Source: Antilocapra americana
Lineage: Eukaryota > Chordata > Mammalia > Artiodactyla > Antilocapridae
Assembly: GCA_007570785.1 (NCBI GenBank)
Contig: ML664176.1
Coordinates: 1,167,296 to 1,231,295 of the forward strand
Direction of reading: 5' to 3'
DNA length: 64,000 nucleotides
The notes beneath the pieces were generated by a model. It was not told the origin of the DNA. It worked only from the letters and a program-made list of their open reading frames with translations, and searched no databases. The position numbers were made by a program, and so were the translations under genes. Below are positions 11,222-21,774 of the stretch, in pieces (within the stretch, counting starts at the first letter, position 1; every line of letters starts with the position of its first letter).

Positions 11222-11482
11222 GACTAAAGTAACAGCAAATATTTACTGAGGGCTTAGTTAACATGAGCCATTTTTTCATGTGCATTAATTATTAACTCCT
11301 CTGATCCTCATTTCAACCTTATAAAGTAGGTACCTCAATATCCTTTTTAAGAGTCAGAGGACAAACATAGAGAGGTTAAGTAACGTGCCCAAGGAGTCAC
11401 AGCTGGTAAGTGGCAGAGCTGGGATTGGAACCCAGATGGTCAGCTTTGGACCCTGTGCCTTAACTACCACACCCCATCACTC
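11222..11482 (+). mobile_element. MIR SINE, long and well preserved
   Basis: Covers most of the MIR 3' half: ttataaagtaggtacctcaa, agagaggttaagtaacgtgc, cacagctggtaagtggcaga, gctgggattggaacccagat and a final 'ccttaactaccacaccccat'. One of the best MIR copies in the window. Confidence 0.92.
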
Positions 11483-11639
11483 TCTGTAATAGGGTCTATG
11501 TTGGCTTTTTCCAAAGGCCAGATTTTTTCCAGGATACAATGTTGATTTGTATTTCTGGAGAAAACAAACAAACAAAGGACATACCTTAACCAGAGCCCTA
11601 TTAAGACTCGGAAAATATTATAAATCGTGTGTTCTTTAT

Positions 11640-12110
11640 TATACTTAAAGACATCCTACGTGGCTGTAATTAAAGGAACCATATAATTTATCGTCCAATC
11701 CAAGACTAATCTGAGAGTGAAAGGGCGTGCTATTAATAATTATCCAAGGACTACAGTTGTAACCTGGCACCATCCCAGGTGCACAAGGGTGTGTGTTTAC
11801 CCAAGTAATGAATATGTGTCCACACGCACGATGTGATATAGTCAATTTCAGACCTTCTGATAAGCTTAGCTGGATGACAGCTGTGAAATTAAATGCCTTC
11901 TGACACTGCAGGCCCACCCATTCTCTCACTCCAAGAGCTGCTAGCCTTTGCTTTACCTAACGCATTTCTTTTAACTTGTTTGCTCACAAAGGCTGTGCAT
12001 AATTGGTCAGCCACAAGAGATTAATTTGTACTTAGCTGGCTGAGCAGACGCCGTGATAACTCAATAGCGGTGCCGGTGCACGGACCTGAGGCTGCTCTTT
12101 AGAAGCCTTC
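11640..12110. promoter_or_regulatory. Candidate conserved non-coding element
   Basis: Repeat-free block with many homeodomain-type words (ggctgtaattaaagg, ttaataattat, ttaatttg, cataattgg), a near-perfect MEIS/TGIF palindrome tgacagctgtga (11875-11886), a GATA word just upstream and five CpGs in about 45 bp near 12048-12092. The composition is typical of developmental enhancers. Conservation was not tested. Confidence 0.35.
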
Positions 12111-12404
12111 CCACCAGCTCTTCACCCTTCACACCATCCCTCCCAAGCCTGCCTCAGTGGAAGTTATCAGCCAAGCCCTTTACTACCTCATTTTTGCCTG
12201 CCTGAATGAATTCTGATGTGTAGTTTTCAATTTTCTCATGGGACATTTTAAAAATGAAAACACTGGTGAAGACACCCAGATTCTCCCTTTCTAAAACAAT
12301 GCAAAAAAGAATCAGGTTCTTGGTGTGCATGACACAGGAAAACATAAAAACTAAGCAAGAGCAGGGTTACCTAGACCCTTCATCTCTCTCATGCTATTTA
12401 CAAC
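12111..12404. other. Unique sequence
   Basis: No feature recognised between the candidate element and the next SINE. Confidence 0.5.
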
Positions 12405-12418
12405 TATAATCAAGGTAT

Positions 12419-12541
12419 TAGAGAAGGAAATGGCAACCCACTCCAGTATTCTTGCCTAGAGAATCCCATGGACAGAGGAGCTGGCAGCTTACAGTCAGTA
12501 GGGTCACAAGCAGTCAGATATGACTGAAGTGACTTAACACA
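12419..12541 (+). mobile_element. Bov-A SINE monomer
   Basis: Headless Bov-A unit from gagaaggaaatggcaaccca to gtgacttaacac. Flanked by tataatcaaggtat / tataatcatggtat (12405-12418 and 12542-12555, one mismatch), so this short form inserted as such. Confidence 0.9.
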
Positions 12542-12555
12542 TATAATCATGGTAT

Positions 12556-13083
12556 ACACTTACCTGTCAAGAACTTTGTAAAAATGAGAGAAGGTTAAAA
12601 AGTAACATAAATCAAAAAGTGCCATATAAATGTAATTGCTGTCATTGCACCAGCCCTTAAAACTGATTTCAGAATTTATTTTAATCAAATAGAGGCATTT
12701 AAAGTCAAGCACTAGGCACAGGGCCTGAGAAAACTCGACCTAACCATGGGAATGCATCATGTTCTAGGTTCATGCCTATAACACAGGTGCCTCCCAGGGT
12801 ACTGCCACCAAAGATAAAGTCCCTACAAAACACTAGAGAAGCAAAGCACTGGGGATGGGGAATATAGACGAGAGCAGGAGGTGAGCAAGGTGAAGATTCT
12901 GTTTAAATGTCCTCCAACCTGGTTCTTTTGCTCTGACTGGCGGAACCAGGAGGTGGAGTGGGGACTCATGAGCACTGTGCATTGTGTTCTCATCTCACGT
13001 TTTTACCACCCTGGCCAGGGTGTCAAGACAACCTACAGTGGTGCACAAGGTAGAATTCGGTCCCCAGAGGAAAGCTGTGTTCA
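12556..13083. other. Unique sequence
   Basis: Nothing recognised. Reading frames at 12881-13364 run into the downstream SINE and are not coding. Confidence 0.5.
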
Positions 13084-13098
13084 AAAAACTGGACAGCA

Positions 13099-13365
13099 CG
13101 AACTTCCCTGGTGGTCCAGTGGTTAAGAATCTGCCTTGCAATGCAAGGTATACAGGTTCGATCCCTGGTCAGGGAACTAAGACTCCACATGCTGGGGAGC
13201 AACTAAGCCCTCGAGTCACAACTACTGAGCCTATTTATCACAACTGGGGAGTCCATGCACCGCAGCGAAAGATCCTGCCCAATGCAACGGCGATCCCATG
13301 TGCTGCAGCTAAGACCCAACAGACCCAAATAAGCACAATAAAAAATGAAAAAAGAATAAATTAAT
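13099..13365 (+). mobile_element. CHR-2-type tRNA SINE
   Basis: Head aacttccctggtggtccagt, intact box B (ggttcgatcc, 13155-13164), body with cacaactactgagcc and gtccatgcaccgcagcgaaa, then an A-rich tail. Flanked by aaaaactggacagca / aaaaactggacaaca at 13084-13098 and 13366-13380 (one mismatch). Confidence 0.94.
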
Positions 13366-13380
13366 AAAAACTGGACAACA

Positions 13381-13784
13381 GACACAAACCTGGACAGAGT
13401 CAGAATGCAGCCCTGGCTTCTCCTGTCCCCTTAACTCAGCAGTGGTTTGAGGGGAGTCCATTTTAATGGAGCAGGATGGGTTTACCAGGTGAGAGGGAAG
13501 GAAATCCTACCCACTCACAAACAGTGAACATTCTCTGGTAGGAGGACAGTGGGCTTGGGCATTGGGATTTCTGTTTCACTTATTCACATGGGGATGGGAA
13601 ACGGGCTGGTCTATGATTCGTATCACGGAGGCTGCTCCTCATGAAAGGAGATCACATAGCCCTGAAACTGGAGTTCTGGCCCGACAGTGGCACATCTGTC
13701 TTTCTCAGAGTGACTGTGCTGCGCCCCCAGTGATGAGGGCAGTGCCTGGGCCTGCCCCGGGTCACACAAGAGCCAAATGCCGCA
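13381..13784. other. Unique sequence
   Basis: Moderately GC-rich near 13640-13780. Frames of 112 and 76 codons exist on opposite strands but match nothing known. Confidence 0.5.
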
Positions 13785-14281
13785 CGGGAACTCGAGTACT
13801 TGGAATGTGGCTACTCCCACCTGAAATGTGCTCAAGATGTGCAAAACCCACACCTGCTTTTGAAGACTTCAAGTGTGTCTCTCAACAACGTTTATGTTGA
13901 TTACTTGCTGAAACAACAGTATTTTGAACACACTGGGTTAAATAACACAGTCCTTCAAAATCCATTTCACCTTTTTTTTTTTCAACATGGCTGTGAAAAC
14001 ATTTTAAATTGCTTATGTGGCTAATCAGGCCTCCCTGGGGGCTCAGCAGTAAAGAATTCACTTGCAAGGTAGGAAACACGGGTTTGATCCCTGAGTCAGG
14101 AAGATTCCCTGGAGAAGGAAATGGCAACCCACTCCAATATTCTTGCCTGGGCAATCCCATGGACAGAGGAGTCTGGCAGGCTACAGTTCATGGGGTGAAA
14201 AAGAGTTGGACACAACTTAGCTACTAAACAACAACATGTGGCTAATGTTTGTAGCTCAGGCTATGTTTCCTATGAAAAGCA
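13785..14281 (-). mobile_element. hAT-type DNA transposon fossil, split by a SINE
   Basis: Shows the pattern of the mammalian non-autonomous element with 'agccacatgtggct' ends: acttggaatgtggctactcc on the left, a 'cttcaaaatccatttcacct' middle, cttatgtggctaat near the SINE and 'cctatgaaaagcactgatct' at the end. The Bov-tA at 14026-14235 interrupts it. Family naming is uncertain. Confidence 0.55.
14026..14235 (+). mobile_element. Bov-tA SINE
   Basis: Head ggcctccctgggggctcagc, decayed box B (ggtttgatcc), Bov-A body and an acaacaac tail. Perfect 11-bp duplication atgtggctaat at 14015-14025 and 14236-14246. Inserted into the hAT fossil. Confidence 0.95.
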
Positions 14282-14391
14282 CTGATCTAGACCCTTATCA
14301 CCTGTGATGTGCTCCATGGAACAGCAACACCATCATCAACTGGGAGCTTGCTAAAAACAAAGAATCTTAAGTCCCACTTCTTGACCTACTG
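14282..14391 (-). mobile_element. hAT MITE (MER3/MER58-like), left part
   Basis: Shows ccatggaacagcaacaccat, then aactgggagcttgctaaaaa and ccacttcttgacctact. It is the reverse of the layout at 5768. The rest resumes at 14698 after the BovB insertion. Confidence 0.65.
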
Positions 14392-14687
14392 CCTCTTCAT
14401 ACTGTCCATGGTATTTTCCAGGCAAGAATGCTGAAGTGGTTTGCCATTCCCTTCTCCAGTGGACCACACTTTGTCAAAACTTTCCACCATGACCCATCCA
14501 TCTTGGGTGGTCCTACACGGCATGGTTCATGAATTAGACAAGGCTGTGATCCATGTGATGACAGAGGACTAGATGGTTGGATGGACATGAGTTTAAACAA
14601 GCTCTGGGTGAAAGACAGGGAAGCCTGGCGTGCTGCAGTCCGTGGGGTTGCAAAGAGTCAGACACGACTGAGCAACAGAACAACAAC
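14392..14687 (+). mobile_element. Rearranged BovB: inverted 5' piece plus direct 3' piece
   Basis: 14392-14555 is antisense to the BovB 5' region (equivalent to about 7293-7471 of the long copy); 14556-14687 is the sense BovB 3' end (equivalent to about 10298-10450). The whole is flanked by a perfect 10-bp duplication, tgacctactg, at 14382-14391 and 14688-14697, so it arrived in one insertion. About 2.8 kb of internal sequence is missing. The structure fits twin priming. Confidence 0.9.
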
Positions 14688-14697
14688 TGACCTACTG

Positions 14698-14770
14698 AAT
14701 CAGAATCTGCATTTTAACAAGATTCCCCAGGTAATTTGCATGAATTTTAAAGTTTGAGAAGCAGTGCCCT
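14698..14770 (-). mobile_element. hAT MITE (MER3/MER58-like), right part
   Basis: Resumes with aatcagaatctgcattttaa, then 'aagattccccaggtaatttg' and 'taaagtttgagaagcagtg', the terminus expected for this element. Confidence 0.7.
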
Positions 14771-14830
14771 ATGGCCTAGAACATTGTTTGGAACTCAGAA
14801 GGTACTTGAGAAATATTTGTTAAATGAGGA
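14771..14830 (+). mobile_element. L2/MIR-type terminal fragment
   Basis: The 'ggaactcagaaggtacttga' and gaaatatttgttaaatgagg words match the common L2/MIR 3' end. Short and diverged. Confidence 0.45.
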
Positions 14831-15730
14831 AATGAGCTATCTCTAGGAAATAGCTGCACACAGAACACTTGGGGGAGAAGGGAAGGTCTTCTCCTGGCTA
14901 TCTCTTTAGCTCATCAATATTGAAACCCTTGTCAGATTAATCACCTTTCTAAAATTTAGCAGGCGCATAGAATCAGGCCTTGAGAAAAAGTGTTGTCTCT
15001 ACATTCCTAGGTCCTAGGAGCTGGGCAGAAATTCAGGATCCTGGATCTCTCACCAGACTCTATGGTTTGGCATCAGGACTGTAAACAGACCTCCTTGGTA
15101 AATGGTAAGCACAGTACTGAGAATCTGGGGTGTAAGGGCCAGCTCTCAATAACTTCACAGAAGCAAGAAAACAGAGATCAGAAGAGGAGGGCTTAAAGGA
15201 ATCCAACACAGCAGGTTGCTTCTCTGGGCCTCTCAAGGTACCCAGAGCATCCAAGGGGAAGTACAGAGGAGAAGGCCTTAGACGGGGGAGATGGAGCAGA
15301 GTAGGAGGACAGGGCAAGGGCAGGCCCCATGGCACAGGGCACACAACAGTATTTGGCCAAGCAGAGAACTGACAAAGGATTGCTCTGCATCCCAGCTCCG
15401 CACTTCATTCCTTTTCTAGACCTAAAATCCTCGACACAACTGGAATGTCTGATCACGTTAGCTATAAAAACGAACACTCGTAAAGCTGATTTTTCTAAAT
15501 CAGAAGCAAATGCTCAGGGAAAGGGATGTCATGGCCTGCGGAGAACAAAAGTCACAACTATTGTCTCTGTCTCCTGGCATTCACTCCCAGACATCCGCAA
15601 GTCCCCACCCAGCCACCCTCAGGCCAGAAAAACAGAGGTCTGGGGCAGGTGGTGGGTAGAGGGAAAAAATAGCCAAGACTAAGAAATCGGGGAACAAGGC
15701 AAAAGATGAAGAAAAAGAGACCTTAAAGGG

Positions 15731-15744
15731 AAAAAAAAAAAAAA
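15731..15744. repeat. (A)14 homopolymer
   Basis: Fourteen A followed directly by five G. No SINE body precedes it. Confidence 0.95.
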
Positions 15745-15805
15745 GGGGGTCCGAAAAAAGCCCTCAGAAGCTGCAAATAGATGGTGGGAAGAGACAGAGA
15801 AAAGC

Positions 15806-15827
15806 GGGGGGGGGGGGGGGGGGGGGG
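15806..15827. repeat. (G)22 homopolymer
   Basis: Twenty-two consecutive G on the plus strand, uncommon in mammalian DNA. It can form a G-quadruplex and is hard to sequence, so its length is uncertain. Confidence 0.95.
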
Positions 15828-16649
15828 TGTCATGGCACAGTATAAAGCTGTGTCTTTTTAAAAATCTCCCTGTTAGTGAGCAAGAGGAGGAAGAGCAGCC
15901 CATGCGTGGCCAGAGGGCATACACATAGGGCTGGCACTCCTACAGTCTCCCCTTTCCTGTAAAGCACCATCTGTTCTTTCTTAGCTCTGACGACTGTCCT
16001 AGGGGATGGGCTCCCAGGGCAAGTGGTGGGACACAGCCTGTAGGTTTCTATTAGAGATAAGCCTTGTGTGAGGGGGAAGGTGGCCTTGGGCACACAGAAT
16101 GTACATCATAGCCAACGTGCCTGCCACCACGCTAGGGCAGCTTGGAGTTCAGCCTGTCAGAGCCAGGTGAAGCCAGAGAGGTGCTGCCAAGGTATTCATG
16201 GTGAATGGAAGGTGTTCCCACCTCCTAACACCAAGCAGCAGGGCCCCTTTGCCCGTGTGTTTCATGTTTCAATATCTTTTTAAGAAAACCAACCAACCCC
16301 ACTTGGCCTGGGTGCAGTATTACGCACCAGGCTCCAGGATTGGCACTGGAGAAAAGGAGCCAGAATTGCTCCTCGCAAGGACTCCAACAGGATCCGTGAA
16401 CTCTGAGCAGAGAGGGAAGGAACGGCCTCATGAGTGTGAACGCTTCTGGGTTCCTCTGACTTAGAGGCTGCTCTGATGAAAGACAAAGACCCTCTGGGGC
16501 ATTCAGAGCCAGTTTCCTGCCTCCATCTTATCAAGGTGGAGTCGGCATTTTCAGGCTCAAGGACCTTTCTTCTTTGAGAGCATCTTTTGCTTCAAACAGT
16601 ATCTGGGTCTGACGAGAGCGCTGGGGTAGTCAGATAGGCTCGGTTTAGG

Positions 16650-16745
16650 TGACTCACTCCAGTATTCTTGCCTGGAAAATTCCATGCACAGAGGAGCCTG
16701 GTGGGCTAGAGTCCACGGAGTTGCAGAGGAAGGACATGACTGAGC
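16650..16745 (+). mobile_element. Bov-A SINE fragment
   Basis: Truncated Bov-A: gactcactccagtattcttg to 'aggacatgactgagcac'. The 5' part is lost. It runs into a CA tail. Confidence 0.88.
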
Positions 16746-16771
16746 ACACACACACACATACACCCCCCCCA
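16746..16771. repeat. Short (CA)n and C run
   Basis: cacacacacacatac followed by eight C. Derived from the tail of the adjacent Bov-A. Confidence 0.85.
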
Positions 16772-19700
16772 GAATACACAAAGTCCTTTATTTCTTCCTT
16801 CAGTGTGGCAGCCAGCCATACTGTAGCTACCTGCAGTATGAACCTGTCAGGATTTTCTCTTTTGATTCTAGAAGGGGTGGTCTCTAGCCTGCTGTAAAGT
16901 GGCACCATGTGACCTTGACCTGGCAGCAGGGAGGATCTTCTCTGATGCCAGGAGTAAAGGGGTTCTCTATGTCCTCACAGCCACAACCTGAACCCTCTCT
17001 TCACAGAGACGCATGTGGCCTAGGCCACGTGGCCATGGCTTGGGTCCCCCTGCAGAATCCTGCCCACACAGGACTAGGAAATAAGCCAGGATTATCAGGG
17101 GATAGACTTCTGCCCCCCTGACTTCTGAAGGATTTCCAGAGGAAGACCACTTTGCTCACTCTAAACTCATTTCTGAAGAGGAAAATAGCAAGGCTTGGAT
17201 TTCTCCAAGTAAGCAGGAATAAAACGTGATAAGATCACAGAAGTGCCTCTAGAGAGCCTGTAATACAGCCTCCAATGCATTCCCCACCTTCTCCAAAGGG
17301 CAACTGGAACTTCTCTGTGGAGTGTCTCTCACTGTGTCCTTGAGAAATAAATCAGAATGAAGGTGTTCAAAGTGGTCAAGGAAAAATCCAGTGAAAAATT
17401 CACAGGTATCGCTTTCCTTTCACTGCATTGCTCCTTGCCAAGAATGACAGTGTTATATTTTTCCTTTTTTTATGTCTGATAGTATACAAAATACCCCACT
17501 TCATTGTTGCCCCATAACGGTTCATATCCTGAATAGACTTGAAAAGAAAAGTAAACTTGGCCACAAATTTTTGCTGTGGTTTCCCCAACTATAAAAAGAG
17601 AAGAGAGTCATTAATTCGGCATTTCTTGCAGACCCATTTGCCAGGATGGACCATCTTAACCAAAATGCTTATTCACATGGTAACAAAATGAGGAACTTAA
17701 AAATTCTCCAAGCAGTAGAAGTGATGCATATGTTTATGTAACCAGAGATTTAGACATGGCTTTGGAAATGAGCACTGGCCTAAAGTGGGTTCCCAGCACC
17801 CAGATAGAATGTGTGATCCATGTGTTCAAAATGGAGCTGAGCTTCATCTGACATAGTACATTTTAAATCAGCATCCTTCATGAAGTCTTCCTTGTAAACT
17901 GTATTAAAAAATAAATAGCACCAAGAGCACTTTAAAGTCAGAGTACGATGGTATCATTGGTTAAATCATATGCAGGTCTGTTCAGCTTGTTCTCATCCAT
18001 AAGACTGTGAGAACTTGCTCCGAAGTCACCCAGTTCCACTGACCCGAGTGTATATGCTCCCCCAGCAAATGAGAGCTGAAGACTTAATCCTGGTTTCCTC
18101 CTTCCCATCAGCCAGGCCTCCGGGGAAGTCACTAGCTCAGCCAGACCTGTAAACTGAGGAAGGCAGAGGCGTCTCCTGACACAGGGTGTCTGCCTTCTGC
18201 GAAGGGTCACATAGAGAGGAGGATGAGATCCCTTTCTTTAGGGGAGCTGCTCCCCTCTTGCCCACACTCCAGACCTCATAGTGGCCTTTGCCCCAAAAGC
18301 CCAGTGAGCATCAGGACTGAGCAGCCTGCCTGTTTCTGGTTTTTCTCCTCAACAGAGACGATCTGCTGGCATGCACAGTTTTAGACATTTCATTAGCTCA
18401 GGACACAAGGAAATTTTGACGTCAATTCCAGCAAAACCCATACAGTCCCCTCAAACAATTCTCATCTGTGTAGGAGGCCTTACAGAGGTTTTAAATAGTG
18501 GCTAGTGGTGAGAGTGGGTTTGGGCCTTAATATTTACAGTTTCTTCTATTTAAAACTCAGAGCACACACCGTATCCTGAAGCTTAACGGGAGACAAGACC
18601 CATTTCTGGCCTCAGGTGCAGCCAAGGGTCATGTGCTGCAAAACACAGAATCACCTTTGAGCCCCTTTTTCCACATCAACTTCCCCTTCCAGTTTCCATT
18701 ATGTTTTTATATGGTGGATCAATCTCCATCTACAAATCCTTATTTGGAAAAAAGATGCCCTTGGAAGCAGCCACTCCAAGGTGGCCCCTTGCATACTCCT
18801 TTGGGTCTGAAACATCACATCCTAACACTACATCTGCTGGAGTTGACCAGGACTGAAACACTGGCAATGCGGTGTTTTTGGAGACTGTGGAGAAGTCTCT
18901 CGCCACAATTCTCTTGTTGTCGTCAAAAGCAATTACATGTTTCAGATGATGAAGAGCACTGTCATGAAAAGCTGGCATAGCAGCCAAGGAGACAGATGTA
19001 TTAAACCAAACAGCTTCTAAGGACTCCCACTTAATGCTGGAGCTCAACACAGGGAGTGCACAGCCATATCCCCTACTCCGGCATCTTTGCATTTGGATTT
19101 AGTGCATTTGGCCCGTCTTGGATGAGATGCTAACTTCTTTTGGTGGACAAATACAGGATTGTAGAAATCAGTCATCATACAGGTCCATGGCCTCCAATGA
19201 AAGTAACAATTCTGTAAAGGCAAATACTCTACCAATAAAAGATACAGTGGGTTTGATTGTAGTGAGTCAACACCAAGAAATCCAGCATTTACCAACTGGT
19301 CATGCAAGACATACTGGTAGATAAGAGGTTAAGTAAGTGACATCCTATAAAAAAAGGCATTCTATGCTCACGGAAGAAGGGAAGCTGGAGGTTAACAAGG
19401 TGAGTAGTATTTAACTGCAGGACTTCTCAGAGCTCTTAATATAGTAGTAGGTGTTGCGAAGTTTAAAAGACTTGAATCAGTATATAAATGTATATACTGT
19501 GTGTATGTAGCTTAATGCTACTAATATGTATTGTTTTTCCCCCCAAATCTTCCTAATGCCTTCAAAGTTGATCACATGGCACCATCACTTTCTGTCCACC
19601 CTAAATGCCTCATTCCTCTGTCCCTTCCTTCATCCTTTAATACCCAACTCAGAGGCAGTCCATCTGCATTAACTGCTCAGTAACCTTCCTACGACCTGAG

Positions 19701-19894
19701 GCACCATGGTGTCTGCCTTGTGGTTGTTCAGAGCAGAGCGTCAGAGCTTTAAGAACATGAAATGCTGCAGCATGTCTGTGAGCAAGGTGTACTGGGACAA
19801 CTTGCTACCTTGGGGAAGTGCTGAGGTTAAGTAATCTCCATATGGAGGAGCCACTCTAACAGAGTGGCTTGTCATGCATTCCTGATTTGGTCCT
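16772..19894. other. Unique sequence, no confirmed gene
   Basis: Few repeats. Parts of 19590-19700 may be L2. Two overlapping minus-strand reading frames at 18730-19092 (120 codons) and 19044-19307 (87 codons) are the only coding-like hint. No splice structure, poly(A) tail or known family supports them. A CA/TA-rich patch lies near 19470-19510. Confidence 0.45.
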
Positions 19895-20085
19895 CGTTCA
19901 TCACTTCCTAGGTATATGCTTTGTTTTCATAAGCTAGTTAACCTGAAACCTTGTTTTCTCAATGACTACTTGGGATCACTATATCACCATGATAAATATT
20001 AAAGGAAATTTAAACAATGTCAGACAGTTGGGAGAATTCCTGGCACATATCAAGTGCTTGATAAAAAGTAGGTTTTATTGTTATC
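19895..20085 (+). mobile_element. MIR SINE fossil
   Basis: Shows 'tcacttcctaggtatatgct', a 'ttgttttctcaatgactact' block, gagaattcctggcacatatc and a 'gttttattgttatcac' end. Confidence 0.7.
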
Positions 20086-20254
20086 ACAGGCTAAAGTGTT
20101 ACAGCTCAAACTGAACTCCAACCTTTTGGCTTAAATTCTGTGATCACTTCCCTGATTCACCCTCCTGCATTCTTTCCCCTATGCCAGGTTGCCTCCTCTT
20201 ACTGTTGAGAACTTCCACTGGCACCCACTGGTCCATGCCTTGTGCTCTTTTTCT

Positions 20255-20335
20255 CACCTATATGCCCTCCAACCTAGTGTGTGAGCTTCTTAAAGACAGA
20301 CACCATATACAATAGCCTAGTGCCTTCCCATGTTA
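20255..20335 (+). mobile_element. L2 LINE 3' fragment
   Basis: gtgtgagcttcttaaagaca followed by 'gacaccatatacaatagcct' matches the L2 'gagctccttgagggcaggga' region. Confidence 0.5.
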
Positions 20336-20837
20336 GTGTCAAAATGCTTTCATCGTCAACAAGGAAGTTATTTACTATAGATATTAATTTTTTCTAGCCA
20401 TGGGAAGTGTTTCAATGTTGACTCAAGAAATTCGTTAGAAATATTGCTCCTAGGAATGAACTGGGTTTCCCAAACTGTTACCTAGAGGGCAGGAGTTAGC
20501 TATGCTTTCAGTCAAGGACCAGAGAGAAAATATTTTAGGGTTTATGAATCATGTGTGCTTGTGTCAGTGCTCAGCTCCGCTGTCCTGTGAAAGTAGCCAT
20601 TGAAAATGAACAAAACAATGAGGCTGGCTCTGTTCCAGCGCAACTTAACCGCCAGTGGCCAGGTTGGACCCATGGCGGGTGGTAGTTTTCTGACCCCAAC
20701 TATAAGGATGGTAAAAAGTGTGGGTCAGGGAAATGAGTTAGTGGTCAAATCAAATGGGTTTGTTGCATACCGATTTGAGTTTTTTAATGTCATAATGCTC
20801 ATTACCATATGTAAACACATCTGCATACATACACGTG
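20336..20837. other. Unique sequence
   Basis: No feature recognised. The 128-codon frame at 20600-20986 runs into the next SINE and is not supported. Confidence 0.5.
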
Positions 20838-21050
20838 AAATGAAAGTGTTAGTCACTCAGTTGCGCCCGACTCTTTGCAGCCCCATGGACTGTAGCCCAC
20901 CAGGATCCTCTGTCTGTGGGATTTCCCTGGCAAGAATACTGGAGAGGGTTGCCATTCCCTTCTCCAGGGGATCTTCCCAACTCTAGAATTGAACCTGTGT
21001 CTCTTGCATTGCAGGTGGACTCTTTACCCTCTGAGCCACCAGGAAAACCC
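20838..21050 (-). mobile_element. Bov-tA SINE
   Basis: Antisense copy: Bov-A body first (gttagtcactcagttgcgcc), then ggggatcttcccaactctag, a decayed box B (gaattgaacc) and the tRNA head reading gagccaccaggaaaaccc. A TATG-rich simple repeat follows. Confidence 0.94.
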
Positions 21051-21051
21051 A

Positions 21052-21156
21052 CATGTGTATACGTATGTATGTATATATGTAGTTTTTCCTAAAATCTCCC
21101 TGATCACTTCAAGGTGGAGGATATATGTATGAATGTATACATATTGTATGTATGGG
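21052..21156. repeat. Degenerate (TATG)n/(TA)n low-complexity
   Basis: Two patches, 21052-21083 and 21121-21156, of tgtatacgtatgtatgtata-type sequence beside the Bov-tA. Confidence 0.8.
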
Positions 21157-21741
21157 GGTCAGATATGAGCTGGTAAGGATGAAGCAGAGACACAGTCTTA
21201 TGGGGCATATTGATCATGAATTTGAAAGATTGAGCTCTCGCAGCAACTTTGTTTCAGTAGCAGCCTGAGCAGGATGAACGGTGGTATGCACAGGCTTACA
21301 CTTAGGATTCCTAAACCACAGCTTCTCTTTGACTTGGAGTCAATCCAGTGATCCGCTGCTAATAGAATCTTCTGCTTGACCCGAATGAATTGTATTGATG
21401 CCTCTGGACAGGTATCCTATCAGGTACAGCATCAAAGCATCCCACCGCAGTTACATGCTAGGCTCCACAAGAATAATACACCAGGGCAGCTATGCCACCT
21501 AGTGATGCTTGCATGTACTGTTCTCATCCCGAAGAGAGCTGGAAAGGCTTCTGGGAGGCCTGGCATTTGCTATTTCTGGCCATCACTTCCACATGCAAAA
21601 GAGTCCGAACCCTCATCATGACTTTGAAACATTCCTTGTGGCTGCATTAGCCATTCCCCGCAAAGCTCAGAGGATATGATTGACTTCTTGCTAACAGCGA
21701 GCAGCCTAGTTTCGCAGCACAAATTACCAAGGAATTTACAG

Positions 21742-21743
<2 letters not shown>
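21157..21743. other. Unique sequence
   Basis: Nothing recognised. Confidence 0.5.

Positions 21744-21772
<29 letters not shown>
21744..21772. repeat. (CA)14 microsatellite
   Basis: Uninterrupted CA units. No SINE is adjacent. Confidence 0.95.

Positions 21773-21774
<2 letters not shown>

Larger units (their letters stand above)
14831..16649. other. Unique sequence with homopolymer runs
   Basis: No gene recognised. Contains the A14 and G22 runs listed separately. The 15040-15350 part is GC-rich but CpG-poor. Overlapping frames of 68-117 codons on both strands lack known domains. Confidence 0.5.

Noticed and set aside
21744..21772. Regular repeat spacing considered as a CRISPR-like array
   Set aside because: It is a simple CA dinucleotide tract; no spaced repeats occur anywhere in the window.
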